DNA of 64,000 nt from an uncultured Pelagibacteraceae bacterium (lineage in GTDB: Bacteria; Pseudomonadota; Alphaproteobacteria; Pelagibacterales; Pelagibacteraceae): the NCBI GenBank assembly GCA_902615435.1, contig CACMOZ010000006.1:1-64000 (forward strand). Direction: 5' to 3'. Under the pieces are notes generated by a model. That model searched no databases. It saw only the letters and a program-made list of their open reading frames with translations, and was not told the DNA's origin. This document shows, piece after piece, positions 29,509 through 38,508 of this stretch; the first letter of the stretch is position 1, and each line of letters begins with the position of its first letter. A program made the position numbers and the translations under genes.

Positions 29509-30555
29509 ATGAAATTTAAAAGTCATATAAAAAAAATCAAAAGGGTTAATTATGTAAATTTTTCAAGATTAAATTTTACTAGATTAGATAAAAATGAAAA
29601 AATCGATAATTTTAGAAAAAAAATAATTAGTAACTTAAAAGATAAAATTAATTCTAATCTCCTAGCATCATACCCTGAAGTTTCTAAGTTAATTAACTTA
29701 ATATCAAAAAATTTTAATTTGAGTGTTAAAAATATTCTTTTGACAGCTGGTATTGATGGAGCATTAAAGATCATAATTGATGCATTGACAGAAGAAAAAG
29801 ATAAAGTTGTAATTCTTGATCCGACCTTTGCTATGACAAAAATTTATTGTAACTTAGCCAACCTGACGATTTTAAAGGTTAACTATGATAAAAATTTAAG
29901 ATTAAATAATGTTAAATTAATCCAAAATTTAAAAAAAAGACCCAAATTAGTAATTTTATCGAATCCAAACAGTCCAACCGGAACAGTCATAGAAAAAAAC
30001 TATATCTCTGAAATAATAAAAATCACAAAAAAAAGAAATATTCCTTTAGTAATCGATGAAGCTTACTATGAGTTTCATGGGAAAAGTTTAATTAATTATT
30101 TAAAAAAAAATAAAAATTTATTTATCTTAAGAACTTTTTCAAAAGCATTTGGCATTGCCGGTGTAAGAGTTGGATATATAATTTCATCAAAACAAAATAT
30201 CCAATATTTGTCGAAATTTAAGCCGATGTATGAAGTAAATTCAATAGGAATAGAGATAGCAAAGCTTATTTTAAAAAATAAAAAAATCGTCAAAGAGTAT
30301 GTAAGGAATACACTATTATCAAAAAAAAAATTATTGAATTTTCTCAAACAAAAAAATGTTGATTACAAAGATACAAGAGCAAATTTTGTATTAATCGATA
30401 AAAATAAAATAAATAAAAAAATTTTTAACGATTGTAAAAAAAAAAATATTTTAATTTCAAGTAAGATATTTTTTAATAAATTCATTAGAGTCACTGTTGG
30501 CCCACAAAATGAAATGAGGGTTTTTTTTAATATTCTTAAAAAAAATATCAATTAA
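29509..30555 (+). CDS. Class I/II PLP aminotransferase, histidinol-phosphate aminotransferase-like
   Basis: LTAGIDGALKIIIDAL, LSNPNSPTGTVI, IDEAYYEF, RTFSKAFGIAGVRVGYI. Confidence 0.82.
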   Translation: MKFKSHIKKIKRVNYVNFSRLNFTRLDKNEKIDNFRKKIISNLKDKINSNLLASYPEVSKLINLISKNFNLSVKNILLTAGIDGALKIIIDALTEEKDKVVILDPTFAMTKIYCNLANLTILKVNYDKNLRLNNVKLIQNLKKRPKLVILSNPNSPTGTVIEKNYISEIIKITKKRNIPLVIDEAYYEFHGKSLINYLKKNKNLFILRTFSKAFGIAGVRVGYIISSKQNIQYLSKFKPMYEVNSIGIEIAKLILKNKKIVKEYVRNTLLSKKKLLNFLKQKNVDYKDTRANFVLIDKNKINKKIFNDCKKKNILISSKIFFNKFIRVTVGPQNEMRVFFNILKKNIN

Positions 30556-30565
30556 TTTTTGCTCA

Positions 30566-31873
30566 ATGAAATTCTTTGAAAAAAAAATAAATAAAGAAAA
30601 AAATTATTTATTAAAAAAGGCATCACAATATTTAAAAAATAATAATGATGCTTTAAGCAGTCTCAATTATTTATATACTAATGGAGGATCTGCAGGATAC
30701 TACAAATTAAAAACTTTAGAATTAAATGTTAATCGCTTAAAATATTTAAGTGAATACATGAAAGAAGTAGGAGCGAATTTTTTTAAAAGTTTTGACTTAA
30801 AGATAATAACCAATGGGTACTTTAAAAATTCTTATAAAAACATTTACCTGACATGGGGAAATAAAACTAATTTTAGTAAAAATGGTATCTTTAATGATAA
30901 ATATTTTGGGAAAAGCTCTAATGATATAGAAAATTTATGGATTATTATTTATGAAGATCATCTTATACCAAAAACAATTACTAATAATATAATACTTGTT
31001 TTACCTAAAAAAAATAATTTCAGTATTTTTTGTTTTATAAAAAATATTTTATCAATATTTAAAAGTTCTACTTTTTCAAGTTTTAATTTTTTTCGCTACT
31101 TGCCTTTTTCATCAGTTTTCGCAAGTTCTGTAAGTAAAAATCTATTACCTTTGATTAATCATATAAATTTTAAAAATATTTACATACCTTACGAGTCTCA
31201 GCCATTTCAGCAATATTTTATTCAAAATATAAAATTAAATTTAAAAAAAAATATTAAAGTGATAGGTTATATACATTCCTTTTTACCGGCATTGCCTACA
31301 TATTACATTTTTAGAAAATTTAGTCCTGATCAAATACTAGTCCATGGTAGTTTTCAAAAAAGGATACTCGTCAAATATTTGGGATGGAAAAAAAAACAAA
31401 TCCAAGTCATAAAATCATTAAGATTTAAAAAAAAAGATCATCTAACAAAAAATTATTTTTTTATTAGTTATAATTTATCTAAAAATTTTAATAAAAACTT
31501 AATTAACTTTGAATTATTTTTAAAAAAAGTTGAAAATTTTAAATATAAAAATTGTGATATAAAAATTCATCCTGCAAAAAAAGATGATGTAAAACATATA
31601 AATTTAGAACTGAAAATAAAAAAAATTATCTCTAAATTTTCTAAAAAGTTTTCAAGGAACAAATTTTCAAAAAAAATAAATTTTTGTTTTGGCGAAAGCT
31701 CAGTAATTATAGAGTCATTAGAACGCGGGGTTGAAGTAATACATTTTTCGCAGGACCCAGTGTTAGAGGTTTTTGTTGGTGATTTGTGGCAAAATATAGT
31801 AGTAAAGGAAATTAGTAAAAATGTTTACCACTATAAATTGAAAAAAAAGGGTTTATATTTAAAATTTAAATGA
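30566..31873 (+). CDS. Hypothetical protein, probable surface-carbohydrate glycosyltransferase
   Basis: 435 aa; IGYIHSFLPALPTYYIFRKFSPDQILVHGSFQKRILVKYLGW, CFGESSVIIESLERGVEVIHF resembles GT-B surface polymer proteins. Confidence 0.45.
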   Translation: MKFFEKKINKEKNYLLKKASQYLKNNNDALSSLNYLYTNGGSAGYYKLKTLELNVNRLKYLSEYMKEVGANFFKSFDLKIITNGYFKNSYKNIYLTWGNKTNFSKNGIFNDKYFGKSSNDIENLWIIIYEDHLIPKTITNNIILVLPKKNNFSIFCFIKNILSIFKSSTFSSFNFFRYLPFSSVFASSVSKNLLPLINHINFKNIYIPYESQPFQQYFIQNIKLNLKKNIKVIGYIHSFLPALPTYYIFRKFSPDQILVHGSFQKRILVKYLGWKKKQIQVIKSLRFKKKDHLTKNYFFISYNLSKNFNKNLINFELFLKKVENFKYKNCDIKIHPAKKDDVKHINLELKIKKIISKFSKKFSRNKFSKKINFCFGESSVIIESLERGVEVIHFSQDPVLEVFVGDLWQNIVVKEISKNVYHYKLKKKGLYLKFK

Positions 31874-32439
31874 AAGAAAAAAGCTTTCTAAAAAATTATT
31901 TCAGCAATCAAAAAAATTTGATCTCTTTTGATGAAGAAGAACTTGAAAAACTTCAAGAGACAAAAAAAGTACTAATTGAAACAAATAAAAATAAGAAAAA
32001 AACTCTCATATTTGGCAACGGTGGAAGTGCAGCTATTGCGAGTCACTTTAGCGTGGACCTAACTAAAAATGCAAAAATAAGATGTGTAAATTATAATGAG
32101 TCTGATTTACTTACCTGTTTCTCTAATGATTTTGGATACGAGAAATGGGTAGAGAAGGCAATTGAATTTTATAGCGATGAAGGAGACGCACTAATTTTAA
32201 TTTCAGCAGGAGGGAACTCTCCTAATATGGTTAATGCAGCTAATTATGCAAAGAAAAAAAACATTTCTAAGATAATTACATTTACCGGGAATGACAAAAA
32301 TAATAAGCTTTCTAAATTGGGAGATATTAATTTCTGGGTAAACAGCAAAGCTTATAATTTAATAGAGAATACTCACCAAATACTTCTGTTGTCACTTGTT
32401 GATTTGATAATAGGAAAAACAGAGTATCCACCAAATTAA
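31870..32439 (+). CDS. gmhA: SIS-domain phosphoheptose isomerase-like protein
   Basis: LIFGNGGSAAIASHFSVDLTK, LISAGGNSPNMVNAA. Confidence 0.78.
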   Translation: MKEKSFLKNYFSNQKNLISFDEEELEKLQETKKVLIETNKNKKKTLIFGNGGSAAIASHFSVDLTKNAKIRCVNYNESDLLTCFSNDFGYEKWVEKAIEFYSDEGDALILISAGGNSPNMVNAANYAKKKNISKIITFTGNDKNNKLSKLGDINFWVNSKAYNLIENTHQILLLSLVDLIIGKTEYPPN

Positions 32440-32444
32440 GACCA

Positions 32445-33521
32445 TTGAAAAATAAAAATTCTTTTTTAAAAAGTTATAAAAACCTTAAAGTGCTTGTGAC
32501 AGGCACCACAGGTTTCAAAGGTTCGTGGTTAGCTTTTTGGTTGCAACAGTTAGGAGCAAAAGTTATTGGTGTTTCACTTAAGCCTGAAAGGGATGCAATA
32601 TTATTCAATAACTTAGAATTAAAAAAAAGAATAAAACAATATTTTTTGGATATTCGTAATTTCAAAAAATTAAATTATATCGTAAAAAAAGAAAAACCAG
32701 ATATTATTTTTCATTTAGCAGCTCAATCAATAGTTTCTGAAAGTTTTAAAAATCCTTTAAGCACATTCCAGACTAATGTTTTAGGAAGCACAAATATTTT
32801 AGAATGTTATAGAATTAACAATATTTCTAAATTAGTATTTATTACATCTGATAAATGTTATCTCAATTTAGATAAAAATAAAAATTACAAAGAGACAGAT
32901 ATATTAGGAGGATTGGATAATTATTCCTCATCTAAAGCTAGCGCTGAATTAATTTTTTCATCATACTTTAATAGTTATTTTAAAAATAAAGATTATCTTT
33001 CTACAGTAAGTGCACGAGCTGGGAATGTGATAGGTGGTGGAGATATGAAAATTAACAGGATTGTTCCAGATATCATCAAATCATTATTTAATAACGAAAG
33101 CTTGATCTTGAGAAATCCAAAAGCTACTAGACCTTGGCAACATGTGCTCGAGCCATTAAGTGGATATTTATTGTTAGGTCACAAAATTTTACATAAAAAA
33201 TTAAATAATAGATTATTACCCAGCTGGAATTTTGGACCGGAAACAAAAAATTGTAAAAGTGTAGGAGAAATTTCTAGAAAGGTAATTAATAGTTGGGGAA
33301 AAATAAATCATAGAATTAAGATTGATAAAAAAAATTTGTATCATGAGTCAAAACTTTTATCTTTGAACATCCAAAAAGCGAAAAAGGAACTTAAATGGCA
33401 ACCAAGATTAGATTTAAAAGATACGGTTAAATTTACAGTGGACTGGTATAAAAATTATTTAAATGATCAAGATATGGTAAAATTCACAAAAGAACAAATT
33501 CAAGAGTATTTAGATAATTAG
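32445..33521 (+). CDS. rfbG: CDP-glucose 4,6-dehydratase
   Basis: VLVTGTTGFKGSWLAFWLQQLGAKVIGVSL, IFHLAAQSIVSESFKNPLSTFQTNV, TRPWQHVLEPLSGYLLL; TTG start. Confidence 0.9.
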   Translation: MKNKNSFLKSYKNLKVLVTGTTGFKGSWLAFWLQQLGAKVIGVSLKPERDAILFNNLELKKRIKQYFLDIRNFKKLNYIVKKEKPDIIFHLAAQSIVSESFKNPLSTFQTNVLGSTNILECYRINNISKLVFITSDKCYLNLDKNKNYKETDILGGLDNYSSSKASAELIFSSYFNSYFKNKDYLSTVSARAGNVIGGGDMKINRIVPDIIKSLFNNESLILRNPKATRPWQHVLEPLSGYLLLGHKILHKKLNNRLLPSWNFGPETKNCKSVGEISRKVINSWGKINHRIKIDKKNLYHESKLLSLNIQKAKKELKWQPRLDLKDTVKFTVDWYKNYLNDQDMVKFTKEQIQEYLDN

Positions 33522-33525
33522 TTTT

Positions 33526-34740
33526 ATGTCGCGTTGTAGAATTTGTAGAGGCAAATTAATCAAGATAATTGATTTTGGAAAAATAGCTTTGGTTGGTGAT
33601 TTCCCTAAAAAAAAAATAAAACAAAAAAAATATAAAATTTCTCTTAATTATTGTAAAATTTGTAAACATGTTCAAATAGCTGAAATTTTAAATCCAAACC
33701 TTCTATTTAAAGAATATTTCTGGGAAACAGGTATATCTAAAAGCAATATTTATTTGATGGAAGGAATTATTAAAAAAATAAAAAGATTTAAAATAAATGC
33801 TAAATCTAAAGTTTTGGAAATAGCAAGTAATGATGGTTCATTTTTAGAATTAATAAAAAAAAAATTTAAATGTTTTGTTCTTGGTATTGATCCAGCGAAA
33901 AATTTAAAAAAAATTTCAGATAAAAAAAAGGTACTCAGTATTAGCGATTATTTTAACTCAAAATTATCAAGAAAATTATTATCAAGATTTGGTTATTTCG
34001 ATTTTATCTTTGCAAGAAATGTAATAGCACACGTTTCAAATCCTAATGAGATTTTTAATGGAGTAAAAAACTTATTGACAGATGAAGGTACATTTATCTT
34101 AGAAGTTCCTCACTTAGGAAATATTTTTCAATTTAATCAATACGATAATATATTTCATGAACATGTAGGTTTTCATAGTCTTAAATCGATAATAGATTTA
34201 TCTCAAAACAATTCTTTAAAAATTTTTGATGTTGAAAAAATAGATTCTCAAGGTGGATCTCTAAGATGTTATATTTGTAAAAAAAGTTCTAAAAAGACAG
34301 TTTCAAAAAAAGTGTTTCAAATTTTTGATAAAGAGAAAAAACTTGGATTATTTTATCCAAAAGAATTAAAAAAGTTTAAACTGAAAATATTGAGCCATAT
34401 AAATAGTATGAAAAATTTAATTCAAAGTTTAAAATTGAAAAATAAAAAAATTTCTGTGTACGGTGCATCTGGAAAAGGTCAAGCTTTGTTACAATTTTGT
34501 AACTTAAGATATAACAATATAGATTGCGCTTATGATAAAAGCAAACTTAAACAAGGAAGATATACACCTGGAACTTTTATCAAGATAAAAAAACCCTCAA
34601 AATTAAAGAGACAAAATACAGATTACTTGCTTATTTTATCTTGGAATATTAAAAATGAAATAATTAAACAAGAAAAAAAATTTAAACATAAGGGAGGAAA
34701 ATTTATTGTCCCTTTTCCCTCTCCTAGAATAATAAGTTAA
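33526..34740 (+). CDS. Class I SAM C-methyltransferase (NDP-hexose methyltransferase type)
   Basis: N-terminal zinc-binding CRICRGKLIKIIDFGKIALVGDFP...CKICKHVQIAE; methyltransferase EIASNDGSFL; C-terminal VYGASGKGQALLQF. Confidence 0.82.
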   Translation: MSRCRICRGKLIKIIDFGKIALVGDFPKKKIKQKKYKISLNYCKICKHVQIAEILNPNLLFKEYFWETGISKSNIYLMEGIIKKIKRFKINAKSKVLEIASNDGSFLELIKKKFKCFVLGIDPAKNLKKISDKKKVLSISDYFNSKLSRKLLSRFGYFDFIFARNVIAHVSNPNEIFNGVKNLLTDEGTFILEVPHLGNIFQFNQYDNIFHEHVGFHSLKSIIDLSQNNSLKIFDVEKIDSQGGSLRCYICKKSSKKTVSKKVFQIFDKEKKLGLFYPKELKKFKLKILSHINSMKNLIQSLKLKNKKISVYGASGKGQALLQFCNLRYNNIDCAYDKSKLKQGRYTPGTFIKIKKPSKLKRQNTDYLLILSWNIKNEIIKQEKKFKHKGGKFIVPFPSPRIIS

Positions 34741-35442
34741 ATGAAAGTAGTAATACTAGCTGGTGGATATGGTACTCGATTATCTGAATATACCGACACA
34801 ATACCTAAACCTATGGTACCTATTGGTGGTAAACCAATCTTAGAACATATTATGGATATCTATTCAAATTTTGGACATAAAGATTTCTATATTGCTTTAG
34901 GATACAAAGGAGATGTAATTAAAAGTCATTTTCAAAATTTTAAAAAAAAAGACTGGAAGATAAATCTTATAGAGACCGGATCAGATACATTAACTGGTGG
35001 AAGATTAAAAAGATTAGAGAATTTTTTGTCAAAAGAAACTTTTTTACTAACCTACGGTGATGGTATATCTAACATTGATATAAATAAATTAATTGAATTT
35101 CACAAAAGCCACAAGCAAATGGTTACGATTTCTGCAGTTAGACCTCCAGCAAGATTTGGCTCTTTAAGTTTAAAAGGAAATAACGTAATCAAATTTCAAG
35201 AAAAAAAACAATTAGGAGAAAGTTGGATAAATGGAGGATTTTTCGTAGTCAATCCTGAATTTTTTAAGTTTTTAAAAGATGATAAGACTGTTCTTGAAAA
35301 AGAACCTTTAGAGAGTATTACAAATCTTAAAAAATTAAAAGCATACAAACACGAAGGCTTTTGGCAGTGTATGGACCATAAGCTAGATAAGGATTATCTA
35401 GAACAATTAATAGTTGAAAAAAAAGCACCCTGGATCATATGA
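34741..35442 (+). CDS. rfbF: Glucose-1-phosphate cytidylyltransferase
   Basis: VILAGGYGTRLSEYTDTIPKPMVPIGGKPILEHIM, YGDGISNIDI, WINGGFFVVNPE. Confidence 0.92.
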   Translation: MKVVILAGGYGTRLSEYTDTIPKPMVPIGGKPILEHIMDIYSNFGHKDFYIALGYKGDVIKSHFQNFKKKDWKINLIETGSDTLTGGRLKRLENFLSKETFLLTYGDGISNIDINKLIEFHKSHKQMVTISAVRPPARFGSLSLKGNNVIKFQEKKQLGESWINGGFFVVNPEFFKFLKDDKTVLEKEPLESITNLKKLKAYKHEGFWQCMDHKLDKDYLEQLIVEKKAPWII

Positions 35443-36341
35443 AGCGTTTACTAGTTGTCGGTGGAACAGGTTTTATCGGCTATCATATTATAAAAGAGGC
35501 TAAAAAAAAAAATTTTTTAGTTACAAGTTTGTCTTTGAATAGGGCAAAAAAAAAAAGATTTCATAAAGATGTAGAATATATTAAGGCAGATATTTCCAAA
35601 CTTTCAAATTTAAGAAAAAAAATTAAAAAAAAATTCAATTATGTGATAAATGCTGGGGGTTATGGATTGCAACCAAATTATGGTAAAGAAGGAGATAAAT
35701 TAATTAAAGTTCATTTTAACGGATTAATTAATCTTCTAAAAGTTTTACATATTTCAGAAATTAAAAAATTTATTCAAATTGGAAGTTCCTCAGAATACGG
35801 CAAAGCAAATTCTCCATATAAAGAAACACATTTTTGCAGGTCAAATTCCCCTTATTCTTATGCTAAATTATCAAGTACCCGTTTTTTAATAAATCTTTTT
35901 AAAAAAAAAAAATTTCCAGTTACTGTATTAAGACTTTTTCAAGTTTATGGTCCTAAGCAAGACAATAATAGAATTTTGCCCTTTTTAATTGATAATTGTT
36001 TAAAAAATAAAGAGTTTTTAACTACTAAAGGAAATCAATTGTGTGACTTTTGTCATATTGATGATGTTGTAAAAGCAATTTTTAAAAGTTTATCATCAAA
36101 AAAAGTAGACGGTGAAATAATTAATATAGGAACAGGCAAGCCAATAAAAATAAAATTTCTTATAAAATTAGTAAAAAAATTGATTGGTAAAGGTAAACCT
36201 AAATTTGGTGGATTGAAATATAAAACAGGCACTAACATGAAAAATTTTCCAAATGTTCTGAAAGCTAAAAGAACAATAAATTGGAGCCCAAAAATAACTC
36301 TTTTAAACGGACTTAAAAGAACAATAAAAAGCTATCAATGA
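35439..36341 (+). CDS. NAD-dependent epimerase/dehydratase (CDP-sugar reductase/epimerase candidate)
   Basis: VVGGTGFIGYHII, GSSSEYGKANSPYKE, SPYSYAKLSS, RLFQVYGPKQ. Confidence 0.82.
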   Translation: MKRLLVVGGTGFIGYHIIKEAKKKNFLVTSLSLNRAKKKRFHKDVEYIKADISKLSNLRKKIKKKFNYVINAGGYGLQPNYGKEGDKLIKVHFNGLINLLKVLHISEIKKFIQIGSSSEYGKANSPYKETHFCRSNSPYSYAKLSSTRFLINLFKKKKFPVTVLRLFQVYGPKQDNNRILPFLIDNCLKNKEFLTTKGNQLCDFCHIDDVVKAIFKSLSSKKVDGEIINIGTGKPIKIKFLIKLVKKLIGKGKPKFGGLKYKTGTNMKNFPNVLKAKRTINWSPKITLLNGLKRTIKSYQ

Positions 36342-37225
36342 AAAAACAACCTTTAGTAAGTATTATTATGAATTGTTTAAATGGCGAAAAATATCTAAGC
36401 AATGCAATAGATAGTGTAATAAAACAAACTTATAAAAACTGGGAGTTGATTTTTTGGGACAATCAGTCAACGGACAATTCAGCAAGTATTCTAAAGAGAT
36501 ACAAAGATAAAAGAATTAAGTATTTTTATTCAAAAAAAAAAACTGTTTTATATAAAGCTAGAAATGAGGCTATTAAAAAATCGAAAGGTGAATTCTTAGC
36601 ATTTTTGGATGTTGATGATATATGGACAAGAAATAAATTATCTTTACAAATTCCAAAGTTTGAAAATAAAAAAATAGGTTTAGTTTATAGTAATTTTTAT
36701 AAGTATAAAAATTTCAAAAAAGATTTAGCATACAAAACGAAATTACCAAGCGGCAAGATAACAAATTCTATTATAAACAATTATCAAGTTCCATTTTTAA
36801 CCGTTGTTTTAAGAAAAAAATTTATCAATAAAAATAAAGTGTTTGATTATAAGTATGATCTTCTCTCTGACTATGATTTTGTACTAAATTTTTCTCTAAA
36901 ACATTATTTTCAAAGTATAAATAAACCATTAGCATTGTACAGAATACACGATAATCAATTACAAAAAATCATGATGTTTTCCCAAGCTGATCAGTTTTGT
37001 AATTGGTTCAAAAATAAAAAAATTAAAATAAAATTTAAAAAATATAATTTATCTTCAATATACAAAAAGTATGAATACTACGATTTGTTAAGAAACTTAA
37101 ATAAATCGAGAGTCAAGTTTTTTTTAAAGATTATCAAAAAATTTGACTTTAAAAATATTATAAAAATTAGCATATTGATTTTTTTTCCAAAAAAAATTGC
37201 CTTTAAATTTTTTGAAAATGTTTAG
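36338..37225 (+). CDS. Glycosyltransferase family 2
   Basis: VSIIMNCLNGEKYLSNAIDSVIKQTYKNWELIFWDNQSTDNS, FLAFLDVDDIW. Confidence 0.88.
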   Translation: MKKQPLVSIIMNCLNGEKYLSNAIDSVIKQTYKNWELIFWDNQSTDNSASILKRYKDKRIKYFYSKKKTVLYKARNEAIKKSKGEFLAFLDVDDIWTRNKLSLQIPKFENKKIGLVYSNFYKYKNFKKDLAYKTKLPSGKITNSIINNYQVPFLTVVLRKKFINKNKVFDYKYDLLSDYDFVLNFSLKHYFQSINKPLALYRIHDNQLQKIMMFSQADQFCNWFKNKKIKIKFKKYNLSSIYKKYEYYDLLRNLNKSRVKFFLKIIKKFDFKNIIKISILIFFPKKIAFKFFENV

Positions 37226-37985
37226 CTCAAATAAAAATATCGATATAATTATGCCCAATTTTAATAAAGAAAAATATATTGGAAAAGCAATCCAGTCTGT
37301 ATTGAAACAGTCTTATAAAAATTGGAAGCTATTTATTATAGATGATAATTCTTCTGATAATTCTAGAGAAGTAATATTAAATTATAAAAAAGACAAAAGA
37401 ATTAAATTTTTTTTTCTAAAAAAAAATAAAGGCCCCTCTTATTGTAGAAATTTAGCTATTAAAAAGTCTAAATCAAAATTTGTCGCATTTCTAGACTCCG
37501 ATGATTATTGGATGACCAATAAGCTAAAAACTCAAATTAAATACATGATTAAAAATAAATACTCTTTTACATTTACAGATTATGTTCCAATTTTATATTA
37601 CAAAAATATCAAAAAACTTAAAAAAACAATAATTACGAGTAAATTGAATTTTGAAAATTTTATTAACAATTCTTCAATAAATACATCAACAATGATTTTA
37701 GAGAGAAAATATATTAAAGGAGTGAAATTTAGGAATCTTAAGTTAATGGAGGATTATATTTATAAATGTGAATTAATGAAAAAAACCAAAATACCTTTTG
37801 TAAAATTTCCAAAGGCAACAGCAATCTACAGAATTATTAATAAATCTAGAAGTTCAAAAAAATTAATTAATATTGTTAATCTTTGGAGATTGAACAAAAA
37901 ATATAATAAGCTTAGTTTTTTTAAAAATTTAATTTCGATATTTTTTATAAGCTTAAATTCAATTAAAAAATATGGATTAAAATAA
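37218..37985 (+). CDS. Glycosyltransferase family 2
   Basis: IDIIMPNFNKEKYIGKAIQSVLKQSYKNWKLFIIDDNSSDNS, FVAFLDSDDYW; likely start ATG 37218 (track begins 37197). Confidence 0.85.
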   Translation: MFSSNKNIDIIMPNFNKEKYIGKAIQSVLKQSYKNWKLFIIDDNSSDNSREVILNYKKDKRIKFFFLKKNKGPSYCRNLAIKKSKSKFVAFLDSDDYWMTNKLKTQIKYMIKNKYSFTFTDYVPILYYKNIKKLKKTIITSKLNFENFINNSSINTSTMILERKYIKGVKFRNLKLMEDYIYKCELMKKTKIPFVKFPKATAIYRIINKSRSSKKLINIVNLWRLNKKYNKLSFFKNLISIFFISLNSIKKYGLK

Positions 37986-38060
37986 GGGCGTGTAGTTCAG
38001 TGGTAGAACGCTACGTTGACATCGTAGAGGTCATAAGTTCAATTCTTATCACGCCCACCA
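37986..38060 (+). tRNA. tRNA-Val(GAC), CCA encoded
   Basis: Acceptor GGGCGTG/CACGCCC, anticodon arm CTACG-TTGACAT-CGTAG, T-arm TTCAATTC, CCA end; begins immediately after the preceding stop codon. Confidence 0.95.
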
Positions 38061-38092
38061 TTAATTCAGTAAAAAAGCTTATTTCTTAACTA

Positions 38093-38121
38093 TTTACTTC
38101 CTATTTTAAAAATAATATAAG
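38093..38121 (+). promoter_or_regulatory. Putative sigma70 promoter of 5S rRNA
   Basis: TTTACT (38093-38098), 17-bp spacer, TATAAG (38116-38121), about 6 nt before the predicted 5S 5' end. Confidence 0.5.
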
Positions 38122-38126
38122 TCTTT

Positions 38127-38242
38127 GCCTGGTAATTTTTGCGAAGGGGCCACACCCGATCCCATTCCGAACTCGGAAGTTAAGTCCTTCAGCGCCGATG
38201 GTACTTTGTCTTAAGATATGGGAGAGTAGGACGTTGCCAGGC
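38127..38242 (+). rRNA. rrf: 5S ribosomal RNA
   Basis: GCCTGG...CCAGGC helix I, CCACACCCGATCCCATTCCGAACTCGGAAGTTAAG core, GGGAGAGTAGGACGTTGCCAGGC end. Confidence 0.95.
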
Positions 38243-38252
38243 TTTAAAAATT

Positions 38253-38378
38253 ATGAAAATAGCTAGCTCATTAAAATCACTTAAAAAAAGAGACCTTAAC
38301 TCCAAACTAGTTAAGCGCAGAGGAAAGCTATACGTAATAAATAAAAAAAATCCAAAGTTTAAAGCTCGTCAAGGTTAA
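38253..38378 (+). CDS. rpmJ: 50S ribosomal protein L36
   Basis: Not in track; [41 protein letters not shown]. Confidence 0.93.
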   Translation: MKIASSLKSLKKRDLNSKLVKRRGKLYVINKKNPKFKARQG

Positions 38379-38380
38379 AG

Positions 38381-38491
38381 ATGAGTGATAACGATTTTAA
38401 AAAAACTTACAATGGTTTCACCAAGTTTGTTTTATGGGGAACTATAGCAGTTATAGCAATATTAGTGATATTAGCAATTACGTTACTTTAA
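38381..38491 (+). CDS. Small aa3-type cytochrome c oxidase subunit IV-like membrane protein (36 aa)
   Basis: Not in track; MSDNDFKKTYNGFTKFVLWGTIAVIAILVILAITLL*: short N-terminus and one TM helix, directly upstream of pntA. Confidence 0.7.
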   Translation: MSDNDFKKTYNGFTKFVLWGTIAVIAILVILAITLL

Positions 38492-38508
38492 AATCAAAAA
38501 AATTAAAA

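Noticed and set aside
1-37985. Prophage, integrative element or transposon
   Set aside because: No integrase, transposase, phage structural genes or terminal repeats recognised despite tRNA adjacency.
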